41,659 nt of DNA, from the NCBI GenBank assembly GCA_035605155.1, contig DATNHC010000002.1, forward strand, positions 1 to 41,659, in the 5' to 3' direction. The position numbers and the translations under genes are program-made. Positions 1 to 7,159 of this stretch are shown piece after piece. Numbering within the stretch: the first letter of the stretch is position 1; every line of letters begins with the position of its first letter. Source of the DNA: VRUE01 sp035605155 (GTDB lineage: Bacteria > Actinomycetota > Thermoleophilia > Solirubrobacterales > 70-9). The notes under the pieces were generated by a model. The model did not search any database and was not told the origin of the DNA. It saw nothing but the letters and a program-made list of their open reading frames with translations.

Positions 1-1165
1 GCAGATGCGGCATCTTCGCGAGGTCGGTCCAGACCGAGTTGCCGGCGATGTCCTTGCCCAGCCACACCGACAGCGGCGACCCGGCGGAAGCGTTCCCGCG
101 CTCGCCGAGATCGCGGCGGAAGATGTCGCCGAGGTACACCATCCGGTGCCGCTTGTTGGGAACCTCGACGCCGACCGCCTGCTTGCCGGGGATCGGGGCG
201 AGGATGCGGATGTCGGTCGAGGCCAACGCGTAGGCGAGGTCGTTGGAGAGCTCGGTGACTTTCTTCACTTTGGTGCCTGGCGCGAGGCGCAGTTCGTAAC
301 GCGAGACGTGTGGGCCGCTGACGATGCCGACGATCTTCGCCTCGACGCCGAAATGACCGAGGGTCTCGACCAGCTTGCGGCCGACGGTCTCGTGGTCGCG
401 CGGATCGACGCCTTTGTCCCCTTTGCCGCGCTCGAGGGCTTTGGCCGGTGGCGGCCGGTAATCGATCTCCTCCGAGGTGGTGACGCCGCGCTTGTTGCCC
501 TGCGGGGTAAGCGCCACCTGCTCGAGCGCCAGCTCCTCGCCGGGCAGCGCCTTCTCTTCTTCGGCCTCGATCTCGGCCAGCTCGGTATCGAAGTCTTGGG
601 TGATCGGCTCCTCCGCGACCTCCTCGGGCTCCTCGACGAGCGCCACCGTCGGCTCGACGTCATCTTCCTCCGGATAGGCGCTCATCACGTCCGTCGGCCC
701 AGGCTCCGTCTCAAAGGAGAAGGTCTTCTCCTCGCGCCGCGCCTCACGACTCCTGGCAACCGTGTCGGCCACCCCACGGCTGCCGACGAAGACGGCTCGC
801 AGCCCCCGACCGAGACCCCGGAAGAGCGTCGAGATCGAGGTCCCGGTGACCAGCAACCCCCCAACCAGAAGCATCAGCACAGTCGCGATCCGCGCCCCGA
901 CGTTCCCGACCAGATAGGTCAACCCCGTCTCGACCCCATAGCCGACCTTCCCCCCGTCCCAGCCAAAGAACAGAACGAAGCTCAGATACACGCCCACGGC
1001 AATCAAGAACAGCCCGATCAGATCCAAATGCCGCTGCTCGAGAGCCTGCGGCAAATGCAGCCTCGGTCGGGAAGCCTTCGCGGCCTTCCCTCGAGCTTTC
1101 GGCTTTCTACGGGCAGGGGAAGCTTTCTTCTTGCGCACGAACATGAAGGCCGCTTCGACGCCCAT
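1..1165 (-). CDS. ftsK: DNA translocase FtsK/SpoIIIE (N-terminal part, runs off the window)
   Basis: This is the N-terminal 388 or so residues of a septum-anchored, ATP-driven DNA pump that clears chromosomes from the division site. The frame is open from ATG at 1165 to the left edge. A basic leader (KKKASPARRKPKARGKAAK) is followed by two or three hydrophobic segments at about residues 49-72 and 80-118. Next comes an acidic, Pro/Glu-rich linker (about 150-240), then the translocase alpha domain with typical stretches such as GPHVSRYELRLAPGTKVKKV, LSNDLAYALAS and LAPIPGKQAVGVEVPN. The ATPase motor lies outside the window. Fewer membrane segments are visible than the four usual for FtsK. A second in-frame ATG at 1144 is possible, but AAGGG just upstream favours 1165. 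Palindromic element A1 lies 21 bp upstream. The dapA-rnj-ftsK order is common in Gram-positive bacteria. Confidence 0.93.
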   Translation of the reverse strand, partial: MGVEAAFMFVRKKKASPARRKPKARGKAAKASRPRLHLPQALEQRHLDLIGLFLIAVGVYLSFVLFFGWDGGKVGYGVETGLTYLVGNVGARIATVLMLLVGGLLVTGTSISTLFRGLGRGLRAVFVGSRGVADTVARSREARREEKTFSFETEPGPTDVMSAYPEEDDVEPTVALVEEPEEVAEEPITQDFDTELAEIEAEEEKALPGEELALEQVALTPQGNKRGVTTSEEIDYRPPPAKALERGKGDKGVDPRDHETVGRKLVETLGHFGVEAKIVGIVSGPHVSRYELRLAPGTKVKKVTELSNDLAYALASTDIRILAPIPGKQAVGVEVPNKRHRMVYLGDIFRRDLGERGNASAGSPLSVWLGKDIAGNSVWTDLAKMPHL

Positions 1166-1186
1166 CGTCCCTTACCTGCGCCCGTA

Positions 1187-1303
1187 AACGGGGAATCGGG
1201 GAGGGCTGGAACGTCTTGTACTTTTTCGCCAAGCCGGCACAAGGCGCCAGCCGTGCCCCGCTCCACGAAAAAGTTAAGTGGAAGCCCTCCCCGATTCCCC
1301 GTT
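1187..1303. repeat. Palindromic element family A, copy A1 (117 bp)
   Basis: A perfect 21-bp inverted repeat (1187-1207 with 1283-1303) encloses a core that is shared with copy A2 at 38431-38546. Shared core blocks are CGTCTTGTACTTTTTCG (1211-1227), GGCGCCAGCC (1243-1252) and AAAGTTAAG (1270-1278). Inside the core, ACTTTTTCG pairs with CGAAAAAGT, giving a second stem, and CGCC/GGCG can form a third. The outer stems of A1 and A2 have different sequences but each is fully self-complementary. The copy fills the divergent gap between ftsK and the response regulator. No target-site duplication is visible. Confidence 0.85.
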
Positions 1304-1355
1304 CGAGCACCGTAAAAACGAGGTAAATCTCACCGGCTTTCACCCGCGACGCCTC

Positions 1356-1361
1356 TAACAT
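1356..1361 (+). promoter_or_regulatory. Putative -10 box TAACAT of the two-component operon
   Basis: TAACAT ends 7 nt before the ATG at 1369, so transcription would begin at or next to the start codon. No Shine-Dalgarno sequence is present. This fits a leaderless mRNA. No clear -35 box is seen. Confidence 0.35.
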
Positions 1362-1368
1362 CGTTGCG

Positions 1369-2064
1369 ATGCTCACCACCGCCCCCGAGCTCACCACCGC
1401 CCGCGTCCTGGTGGTCGAGGACGACGCCGAGATCGCCGACGTCCTGCGCCGTTCGCTGCGCCAGGAGGGCTATGAGGTCCGCACCTCGGCCGACGGCGTC
1501 GAGGCGCTCGACGTCGCCACAGGGTTCGTTCCCGACCTCGTCGTGCTCGACCTCGGCCTCCCCCGGCTCGACGGCGTCGAGGTCTGCCGTCGGCTGCGCG
1601 CCGAGGGAGACGTGCCGATCCTGATGCTTACCGCGCGGGCCGAGACCGAGGACCGTGTCGGGGGCCTCGACAGCGGCGCTGACGACTACCTGGTCAAGCC
1701 ATTCGAGCGCACCGAGCTGCTGGCCCGCATCCGCGCCCTGCTGCGGCGCCGGCCGCCGCGTGGCGCCGCCTCGCTTGAGGTTGCCGACCTCTCGCTGAAC
1801 CCCGACACGCGTGAGGTGAAACGCGGCGATCGGGAGCTCGAGCTGACCAACCGCGAGTTCGAGCTGCTCGAGTACTTGATGCACAACGAGCGCCTGGTTG
1901 TCTCGCGCGAGCGCCTGCTCGACGACGTCTGGGGCTACGACCCGATGGCGGCCACCAACACGATTGACGTCTTCATCTCCAACCTGCGCCGCAAGCTCGA
2001 GGCCGGCGGCGAGTCGCGGCTCCTGCACACCAAACGCGGCGCCGGCTACGTCTTGAAGGGGTAA
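1369..2064 (+). CDS. OmpR/PhoB-family response regulator
   Basis: A 231-residue two-component regulator that binds DNA when phosphorylated by its partner kinase. The receiver domain (about 11-125) has the acidic pair D18/D19, phospho-acceptor D61 in VVLDLGLP, T88 and K110 in the LVKPFE motif. A winged-helix output domain (about 135-230) contains the family signature LTNREFELLEYL and ends in TKRGAGYVLKG. The start gives a normal N-terminus for the family and follows a -10-like TAACAT. The stop codon overlaps the kinase ATG by one base (TAATG), so the two are translationally coupled. The domain layout resembles PrrA/MprA-type regulators, but the stimulus cannot be told from sequence. Tandem 11-bp repeats typical of this class of regulator lie at the end of the kinase gene (3577-3598) and may be a target. 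Confidence 0.93.
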   Translation: MLTTAPELTTARVLVVEDDAEIADVLRRSLRQEGYEVRTSADGVEALDVATGFVPDLVVLDLGLPRLDGVEVCRRLRAEGDVPILMLTARAETEDRVGGLDSGADDYLVKPFERTELLARIRALLRRRPPRGAASLEVADLSLNPDTREVKRGDRELELTNREFELLEYLMHNERLVVSRERLLDDVWGYDPMAATNTIDVFISNLRRKLEAGGESRLLHTKRGAGYVLKG

Positions 2065-3593
2065 TGACGAGACCCAGGCGCCGCCAGGCAAGGACGCAAG
2101 ATGCCCGAAAGGCAGGTCTCGTCGGGCAACCGAGGGTGCCGCATGACGATCTGGGGCCGTCATTCTGGCCGGCGGCGTTGCGGCCCAACAACTGGCCAGT
2201 CCGCTGGCGGCTTGCGGCGGTCTCGGCCGGCCTGACGCTGGCGATCCTGCTCGTCTTCGGAGCGGTGATCGGTCAGCTCGCCACGAACCGCATCCGCGAC
2301 GACTTCAACCGCGAGGTGAGCGACGCGGCCAAGACCCTGGCCGGCGAATTCCGCATCGTCTACACGCCGCTGGGCACGATCTCGGGAAAGAGCGGCCCCG
2401 AGCTCGACGACTTCGTGCGGCCCGACGGTGCCGAGGTACGCGTCTACGACGTCAATGGCAACCTGGTGGACCAGAGCAGCGACGCCCCCTACCTGGGCCC
2501 GGTGGGCGTCGGCCTCGCCAACCACGAGGAAATGCGGGTGGCGACGGCGGAAATCCGCGCCGCCACCGGCCTCACCACCGGCTACGTCCAGTACGGCCGC
2601 AGTCTCGCCCACGTCGAGTCGACCATCGATCGGCTCTGGCTCTTCGTCGCGGCCGGCATCCTCGGCGGCACGCTGTTCGCCTGCCTGGCTGGCGTCGCGA
2701 TCGCCGCCCGCGCGATGCGACCGATCTCCGCCCTCACGGCGACCGCACGCCAGGTCGCCGACACCGGCGACCCATCGGGCCACATGCCCGACCCGAAAGT
2801 CGAAGACGAGGTCGGCGAGCTGGCCCGCACGCTCGAGCAGATGCTGCGCTCGCTCGATGCCGCCCGCGCCGAGCGTGAGACGGCGATGCGCCGGCAGCGC
2901 GAGTTCGTCGCCGATGCCTCGCATGAGCTGCGCACCCCGCTGACCAGCGTGATCGCCAACCTCGAGCTGCTGCAGGCCTCACTGGACGTGCCGCGCCAGC
3001 ATGACGAGCGGGCGATGGTCGACTCGGCCCTACGCTCCTCGAAACGGATGAGTCGACTGGTCGCCGACCTGCTGTTGCTGGCGCGGGCCGATGCCGGTCG
3101 CTCCGGCGCTCACCGTTCCTGCGATCTCGCCGAGATAGCGGGCAATGCTGCAACCGAGGTCGTGCCGCTGCTCGGCGATCGTGAGCTGGAGATCGAGAAC
3201 GAGTGCGCCCTGCCGGTCGAGGGCAACTCGGACGAACTGCACCGGCTGGTGCTCAACTTGCTCGACAACGCCGGCCGCCACACTCCCGAGGACGCCCACA
3301 TCGAGCTGCGCCTCTCGCGCCAGGACGGCGATGCGGTGCTCGAAGTGGCGGACGACGGCCCGGGCATCCCGCCCAAGCTCCGCGATCAGGTCTTTGACCG
3401 CTTCGTACGTGGCGAGGGCCCGGCCGACACAGCGGTTGGAGCCGGCAGCGGCCTCGGCCTGGCGATCGTCCGCGCAGTGGCCGCTTCACACGGGGGCTCG
3501 GTTGAGCTCGGCGAGTCCCGTCAGGGCGGCGCCCTCTTCCGCGTTCGCCTGCCGTTGACGCGATCCGAGGAACCAATTATGACGGCTTTATGA
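2064..3593 (+). CDS. Membrane sensor histidine kinase
   Basis: A 509-residue kinase paired with the upstream regulator. It has a first membrane helix at about 48-70, an extracytoplasmic sensor region (about 71-190), a second membrane helix (about 191-216) and a HAMP linker to about 265. The H-box FVADASHELRTPLT places the phosphorylated His at H287. The ATPase domain shows an N-box (LVLNLLDNAGRHT), a G1 box (DDGPGIP) and a G2 box (GSGLGLAIV). About 45 residues precede the first membrane helix, so the true start might lie further in, but the overlapping TAATG junction supports the annotated ATG. The 3' end overlaps tandem 11-bp repeats (3577-3598). The ligand is unknown. Confidence 0.92.
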   Translation: MTRPRRRQARTQDARKAGLVGQPRVPHDDLGPSFWPAALRPNNWPVRWRLAAVSAGLTLAILLVFGAVIGQLATNRIRDDFNREVSDAAKTLAGEFRIVYTPLGTISGKSGPELDDFVRPDGAEVRVYDVNGNLVDQSSDAPYLGPVGVGLANHEEMRVATAEIRAATGLTTGYVQYGRSLAHVESTIDRLWLFVAAGILGGTLFACLAGVAIAARAMRPISALTATARQVADTGDPSGHMPDPKVEDEVGELARTLEQMLRSLDAARAERETAMRRQREFVADASHELRTPLTSVIANLELLQASLDVPRQHDERAMVDSALRSSKRMSRLVADLLLLARADAGRSGAHRSCDLAEIAGNAATEVVPLLGDRELEIENECALPVEGNSDELHRLVLNLLDNAGRHTPEDAHIELRLSRQDGDAVLEVADDGPGIPPKLRDQVFDRFVRGEGPADTAVGAGSGLGLAIVRAVAASHGGSVELGESRQGGALFRVRLPLTRSEEPIMTAL

Positions 3594-3618
3594 GCGCTTA
3601 ATCGAAGCCGCCTAGATT
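3577..3618 (+). promoter_or_regulatory. OmpR/PhoB-type tandem repeats with a downstream -10 box
   Basis: TTATGACGGCT (3577-3587) is followed without a gap by TTATGAGCGCT (3588-3598). Nine of eleven bases match. A weaker third unit follows (3599-3609) and then a -10-like TAGATT (3613-3618). Tandem direct repeats with 11-bp period just upstream of a -10 box are the usual layout of sites for OmpR/PhoB-family regulators. The adjacent operon encodes such a regulator. Regulation itself is inferred. Confidence 0.45.
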
Positions 3619-3623
3619 CGTCG

Positions 3624-3803
3624 ATGGACGAGACACACAGGCCCGCCGGAGCTCTCCCCAACACGCTCCGGCGGGCTCAAGCTTTCATCGCAAGGCAACC
3701 GCTGATCTCCCGCGCTGCAGCGCTGAGCCTTCAACGTTTCTCGGGCGGGTGGCGCGGCGGCGGGGGTCCCCCGCAGCGGAAGGCGCCGCGAAGCGGCGTC
3801 TGA
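3624..3803 (+). CDS. Possible small leaderless ORF (59 aa), doubtful
   Basis: An ATG lies 5 nt after the -10-like TAGATT at 3613-3618, where transcription should start. It opens a 59-codon frame beginning MDETHRPAGALPNTLRRAQ and ending with TGA at 3801-3803. Against a real gene: the frame runs through the hairpin at 3641-3676 and its last third lies in palindromic element B1, giving a Gly/Arg-rich tail. No homologue is recognised. The same promoter could instead make a short RNA that ends at the hairpin. Confidence 0.2.
   Translation: MDETHRPAGALPNTLRRAQAFIARQPLISRAAALSLQRFSGGWRGGGGPPQRKAPRSGV
3641..3676 (+). terminator. Strong hairpin after the kinase gene
   Basis: GCCCGCCGGAGC (3641-3652) and GCTCCGGCGGGC (3665-3676) form a perfect 12-bp stem with a 12-nt loop. 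No T-run follows, so it is a GC-rich terminator-like hairpin rather than a classical intrinsic terminator. It lies 47 bp past the kinase stop. Confidence 0.6.
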
Positions 3804-3840
3804 GCATGTGGGGGAGGGCCGCCGCGACAGGACCCGCCCG
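3742..3840. repeat. Palindromic element family B, copy B1 (99 bp)
   Basis: The ends CGGGCGGGT (3742-3750) and ACCCGCCCG (3832-3840) are complementary. The family-specific end motifs are GGGTGGC on the left and GACAGGACCC on the right. The inner stem is GCGGCGGC with GCCGCCGC, and a further internal hairpin GGCGCCGC-GAA-GCGGCGTC is present. It sits 16 bp beyond the RNase J stop codon, in the convergent gap with the kinase gene, and may act as a 3' end structure. Confidence 0.8.
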
Positions 3841-3856
3841 CCAGTAACGCAGGGCC

Positions 3857-5521
3857 TTAGACCTCGACGACGACCGGAATGATCATCGGCCTTCGCCGCA
3901 ACCGGTCGTAGACGAGGCTGGCGACCGCGTCGTGGAGGTCTTCCTGGATCAGGTGCAGCTCGCGGGTGCCCGCCTTGGCGGCATCCTCGAGCGAGTCCTC
4001 GACCACGTCCTTGAGCTCCTCGACCAGGGCATCGGCCTCTGCAAGGAAGGCAACGCCGCGAAAGAGGACTTCCGGGTCGGCGATCACGTGCCCGTCCTCG
4101 GATGAGATCGTCGCCACGACGATGAAGATGCCATCGGCGGAGATCTCGCGCCGGTCGCGCAGGGCGACGTCGTCGGGCTCACCGACGTTGACCCCGTCGA
4201 CGTAGATCACCCCGGCGTGGATGTCCTCGCCGAAGCGGGCCCCGTTCTCGTCGATCTCCAAAGGCAGGCCGTTGCGGCCCTTGAAGATGCGCTCACGCTC
4301 CACCCCCACCGATTCGGCCAGCTCGGCGTGCAACCGCAGCCGCTGGTGGTCGCCGTGCACGGGCAGCACGTAGCGCGGCTTGGTCAGATTCAGCATCAAC
4401 TTCAGCTCCTCCTGCCAGCCATGGCCGGAGGCGTGGATCGGCGCCTGCTTGGCGGTAACGACTGAGGCGCCGATCTCATAGATGCGATCGACCGTCTCGT
4501 TGACGGCACGCTCGTTGCCGGGTACCGGTGTGGCCGAGAAGACGACGGTGTCGCCGGAGTGCAGCTCGACATCACGGTGGTCGTTGTTGGCCATCCGCCG
4601 CAGGGCAGAGAGCGGCTCGCCCTGGCTGCCGGTCGAGATGACGACCACCTTCTCATCGGGGAAGCTCTCGATCTCCCGCGGCTGGATGAAGAGGCCCGGC
4701 GGCGCCTCGGCGATTCCCAGGTTGGAGGCAATGTTGAAGTTCTTGCGCATCGAGCGGCCAACGAGGGCAACGCGGCGATCGAGCTTCACGGCGGCATCGA
4801 TCACCTGTTGCACGCGGTGGATGTTGGAAGCGAACGAAGTGACGATGATGCGGCCCTCGCAGGCGGCGAAGGTCTCCAGCAGGGCCGGCCCGACGCTCGA
4901 CTCCGAGGGAGCAATACCCGGCCGGTCGGCATTGGTCGAGTCGCCGCAGAGCAGCAGCAGCCCGTCACGGCCGATCTCCGCCAGCCGCGAGATGTCGGCC
5001 GGGCGCCCGTCGACCGGGGTCTGGTCGAACTTGTAGTCGCCGGTCATCAGCACCGAGCCCAGCTCGGTCCTCAGCAGGACCCCGCGCGCGTCGGGGATCG
5101 AGTGCGAGAGGTGAATCAGCTCCAACTCGAAGGGGCCAACGCGGACCGCCTCACCCGCCGGCAGCTCCTCCAGCGGCGCATCCTTCAGCTTGTGCTCGTC
5201 GAGCTTGGAGCGGACCATGCCGATCGTCAGCAGGCCGCCGTAGATCACCGGCGGGGAGCCGATCTCGCGCAGCACATAGGGCAGCGCGCCGACGTGGTCC
5301 TCGTGGCCGTGGGTGAGGACGATCGCCTCGATGTCCTCGGCCCGCTCACGCAGGTAGGAGAAGTCGGGCAGGACCAGGTCGATGCCGAGCATCTCTGCCG
5401 TCGGGAACATCAAGCCGGTATCGACGACGACGATGCGGCCTTCGTACTCGACCACGGTCATGTTCTTGCCGATCTCGCCCAGTCCCCCGAGCGGCAGCAC
5501 ACGCAGCTTGGTGGCAGGCAC
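3857..5521 (-). CDS. rnj: Ribonuclease J
   Basis: A 554-residue metallo-beta-lactamase/beta-CASP nuclease with 5'-3' exonuclease and endonuclease activity in mRNA turnover and rRNA maturation. The Zn-binding motif THGHEDHVGALP is present, as are TGDYKFDQTPVDG, the beta-CASP stretch with SFASNIHRVQQV, and the C-terminal metal motif HASGHGWQEELKLML followed by PVHGDHQRL. The length is normal. It starts at GTG (5521), which overlaps the last base of the dapA stop codon (TAGTG), so the two genes are coupled. Element B1 lies directly downstream. Confidence 0.95.
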   Translation of the reverse strand: MPATKLRVLPLGGLGEIGKNMTVVEYEGRIVVVDTGLMFPTAEMLGIDLVLPDFSYLRERAEDIEAIVLTHGHEDHVGALPYVLREIGSPPVIYGGLLTIGMVRSKLDEHKLKDAPLEELPAGEAVRVGPFELELIHLSHSIPDARGVLLRTELGSVLMTGDYKFDQTPVDGRPADISRLAEIGRDGLLLLCGDSTNADRPGIAPSESSVGPALLETFAACEGRIIVTSFASNIHRVQQVIDAAVKLDRRVALVGRSMRKNFNIASNLGIAEAPPGLFIQPREIESFPDEKVVVISTGSQGEPLSALRRMANNDHRDVELHSGDTVVFSATPVPGNERAVNETVDRIYEIGASVVTAKQAPIHASGHGWQEELKLMLNLTKPRYVLPVHGDHQRLRLHAELAESVGVERERIFKGRNGLPLEIDENGARFGEDIHAGVIYVDGVNVGEPDDVALRDRREISADGIFIVVATISSEDGHVIADPEVLFRGVAFLAEADALVEELKDVVEDSLEDAAKAGTRELHLIQEDLHDAVASLVYDRLRRRPMIIPVVVEV

Positions 5522-6399
5522 TACTGCGTCACCGGGGTGAGGCCGACGCTCTCCAGCGCCGCCCGTACGGTCGCTCGCTGCTCCGCGTCGGCGGACACAA
5601 GTGGAAGCCTCAGCCTGTCGGTTGGGATCAGGCCGAGCATCGCCAGAGCCGCCTTGACTGGAATCGGGTTGGTCGTCACCGCCAGCGAGTCATAGAGCTG
5701 GCGCAGGTCGGTGTCGATCTGCCGCGCCCTCTCGATGTCCCCCGCCTGCGCTGCATCCCAGATCTCGCGCATCTGGGTACCGACGAGGTGTGAGGCGACG
5801 AGGATGCCGCCGGCCCCGCCCAGTTCCAGGGTCTTGAGAAAGACGTCGTCGTTGCCGGCCAGCAGGCCAAGCCCCTCGACCTGCTGCAGCTCCTCGTTGT
5901 TGGCCTGCTTGACGGCGACCACGTTCTCGATCTGGGCCAGCTCGGCGAGCAGCTCGGGCGGGATGTTGACCACGACCCGTGAGGGGATGTTGTAGGCGAT
6001 GATCGGCAGATCGCCGGCCACCTCGGCAACTGCCTCGAAGTGAGCCCGGATGCCGGCCGGGTTGGGCTTGTTGTAGTACGGGGTGACGACCAGGGCGGCA
6101 TCTGCGCCCCGCTCGACCGCTTCCTTCGTCAGTTCGACGGAGTGGCGGGTGTCGTTGGTGCCGGTGCCGAAGGCGAGCAGGATCTCCTCGCCGACCTCCT
6201 CCCGGACAGCGTCCATCAGATCGAACGCCTCGGGGTCGGTGATCGTCGCCGACTCGCCCGTCGATCCAGAGATGACGAGGCCGTGCGAGCCGTGCGAGAC
6301 GAGGTGCGCGGCAAGCCTGCGCCCCGCGTCCATGTCCACCCTGCCGTCCTCGTCGAATGGGGTCACCATCGCCGTGATGACGCCGCGAATCTCCTTCAT
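5521..6399 (-). CDS. dapA: 4-hydroxy-tetrahydrodipicolinate synthase
   Basis: A 292-residue class I aldolase that condenses pyruvate with aspartate semialdehyde in the lysine/diaminopimelate pathway. The Schiff-base lysine is K164 in VVAVKQANNEE. Catalytic Tyr136 (IIAYNIPSR) and the YYNKP loop (108-112) are present, as is the N-terminal GSTGES motif. The frame is open much further upstream, but the family N-terminus (MKEIRGVITAMVTPF) and the Shine-Dalgarno GAGGA 7 nt before ATG 6399 fix the start. It follows dapB after a 94-bp gap and overlaps RNase J by one base. Confidence 0.95.
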   Translation of the reverse strand: MKEIRGVITAMVTPFDEDGRVDMDAGRRLAAHLVSHGSHGLVISGSTGESATITDPEAFDLMDAVREEVGEEILLAFGTGTNDTRHSVELTKEAVERGADAALVVTPYYNKPNPAGIRAHFEAVAEVAGDLPIIAYNIPSRVVVNIPPELLAELAQIENVVAVKQANNEELQQVEGLGLLAGNDDVFLKTLELGGAGGILVASHLVGTQMREIWDAAQAGDIERARQIDTDLRQLYDSLAVTTNPIPVKAALAMLGLIPTDRLRLPLVSADAEQRATVRAALESVGLTPVTQ

Positions 6400-6493
6400 G
6401 AAAAATCCTCGCGCTTCACTCGCGGCGCGAAGAACCAGAGATGCACGCTTGCTCGCTCCGCGCTCATTGGGGCCAGGGTATCGCGACGTGGTG

Positions 6494-7159
6494 TCAGAGC
6501 AGCTTCTCGAGCCCGACGGTGAAACGGTCGGGCAGCCCGGCCACCTTGCGTACGGCGAGCAGCACGCCCGGCATGAACGAGCGGCGGTCGATCGAGTCGT
6601 GGCGCAGGGACAACGTCTGCCCTTCGCCGCCGAAGACGACCTCTTGGTGAGCGACGAGCCCCGGCAGGCGCACGGAGTGGATCGGCTCATGGACGTTCCC
6701 GCCGGCGCCCCGAATCAGCTCGGCGGTGCGCTTTGCCGTGCCCGAGGGCGCATCGAGCTTCTGGTCGTGGTGCAGCTCGATGATCTCGCACTCGGGCATA
6801 TGCGGGGCGATCGTCTGTGCCACCTCCATCAGCAGCACGGCGCCGATCGCGAAGTTGGGAGCGACGAAGCAGTTGGCGCTCGAGGACTCAGCCGCCTCGC
6901 GAAGGGCATCGAGATCGAAGCCGGTCGTGCCGACGACGGCGTGCACGCCGGCGGCGAGACAGGCCTTGGCGTTTTCGAGCGCCGTGTCGGGTGTGGTGAA
7001 GTCGACGACGACCTCGGCCTCGCCGAGCACGTCGACCAGCTCGACGCCGAGGGCGGGATCGGCCTTTCCGCAGAGCTCAGCATCCTCGGCACCCTCGACC
7101 GCTTCGCAGACCGCCTGTCCCATGCGCCCAGCAGCACCCGAAACCGCGACCTCGATCAT
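6494..7159 (-). CDS. dapB: 4-hydroxy-tetrahydrodipicolinate reductase
   Basis: A 221-residue NAD(P)H-dependent reductase that follows DapA in lysine/DAP synthesis. It has the nucleotide-binding loop SGAAGRMGQAV (7-17), the GTTGF motif and the signature ELHHDQKLDAPSGTA with catalytic H130/H131 and K134. It is on the short side (usual range about 240-270), with a compact N-terminal domain, but all active-site motifs are present. The ATG overlaps the stop of the M16 peptidase gene (ATGA). The 94-bp gap before dapA contains a 6-bp inverted repeat (TCGCGC/GCGCGA) and no gene. Confidence 0.94.
   Translation of the reverse strand: MIEVAVSGAAGRMGQAVCEAVEGAEDAELCGKADPALGVELVDVLGEAEVVVDFTTPDTALENAKACLAAGVHAVVGTTGFDLDALREAAESSSANCFVAPNFAIGAVLLMEVAQTIAPHMPECEIIELHHDQKLDAPSGTAKRTAELIRGAGGNVHEPIHSVRLPGLVAHQEVVFGGEGQTLSLRHDSIDRRSFMPGVLLAVRKVAGLPDRFTVGLEKLL

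Noticed and set aside
1187..1303. Family A as a conventional MITE or insertion-sequence remnant
   Set aside because: Terminal repeats are not conserved between the two copies and no target duplication is visible, so mobilisation by a standard transposase is unlikely.
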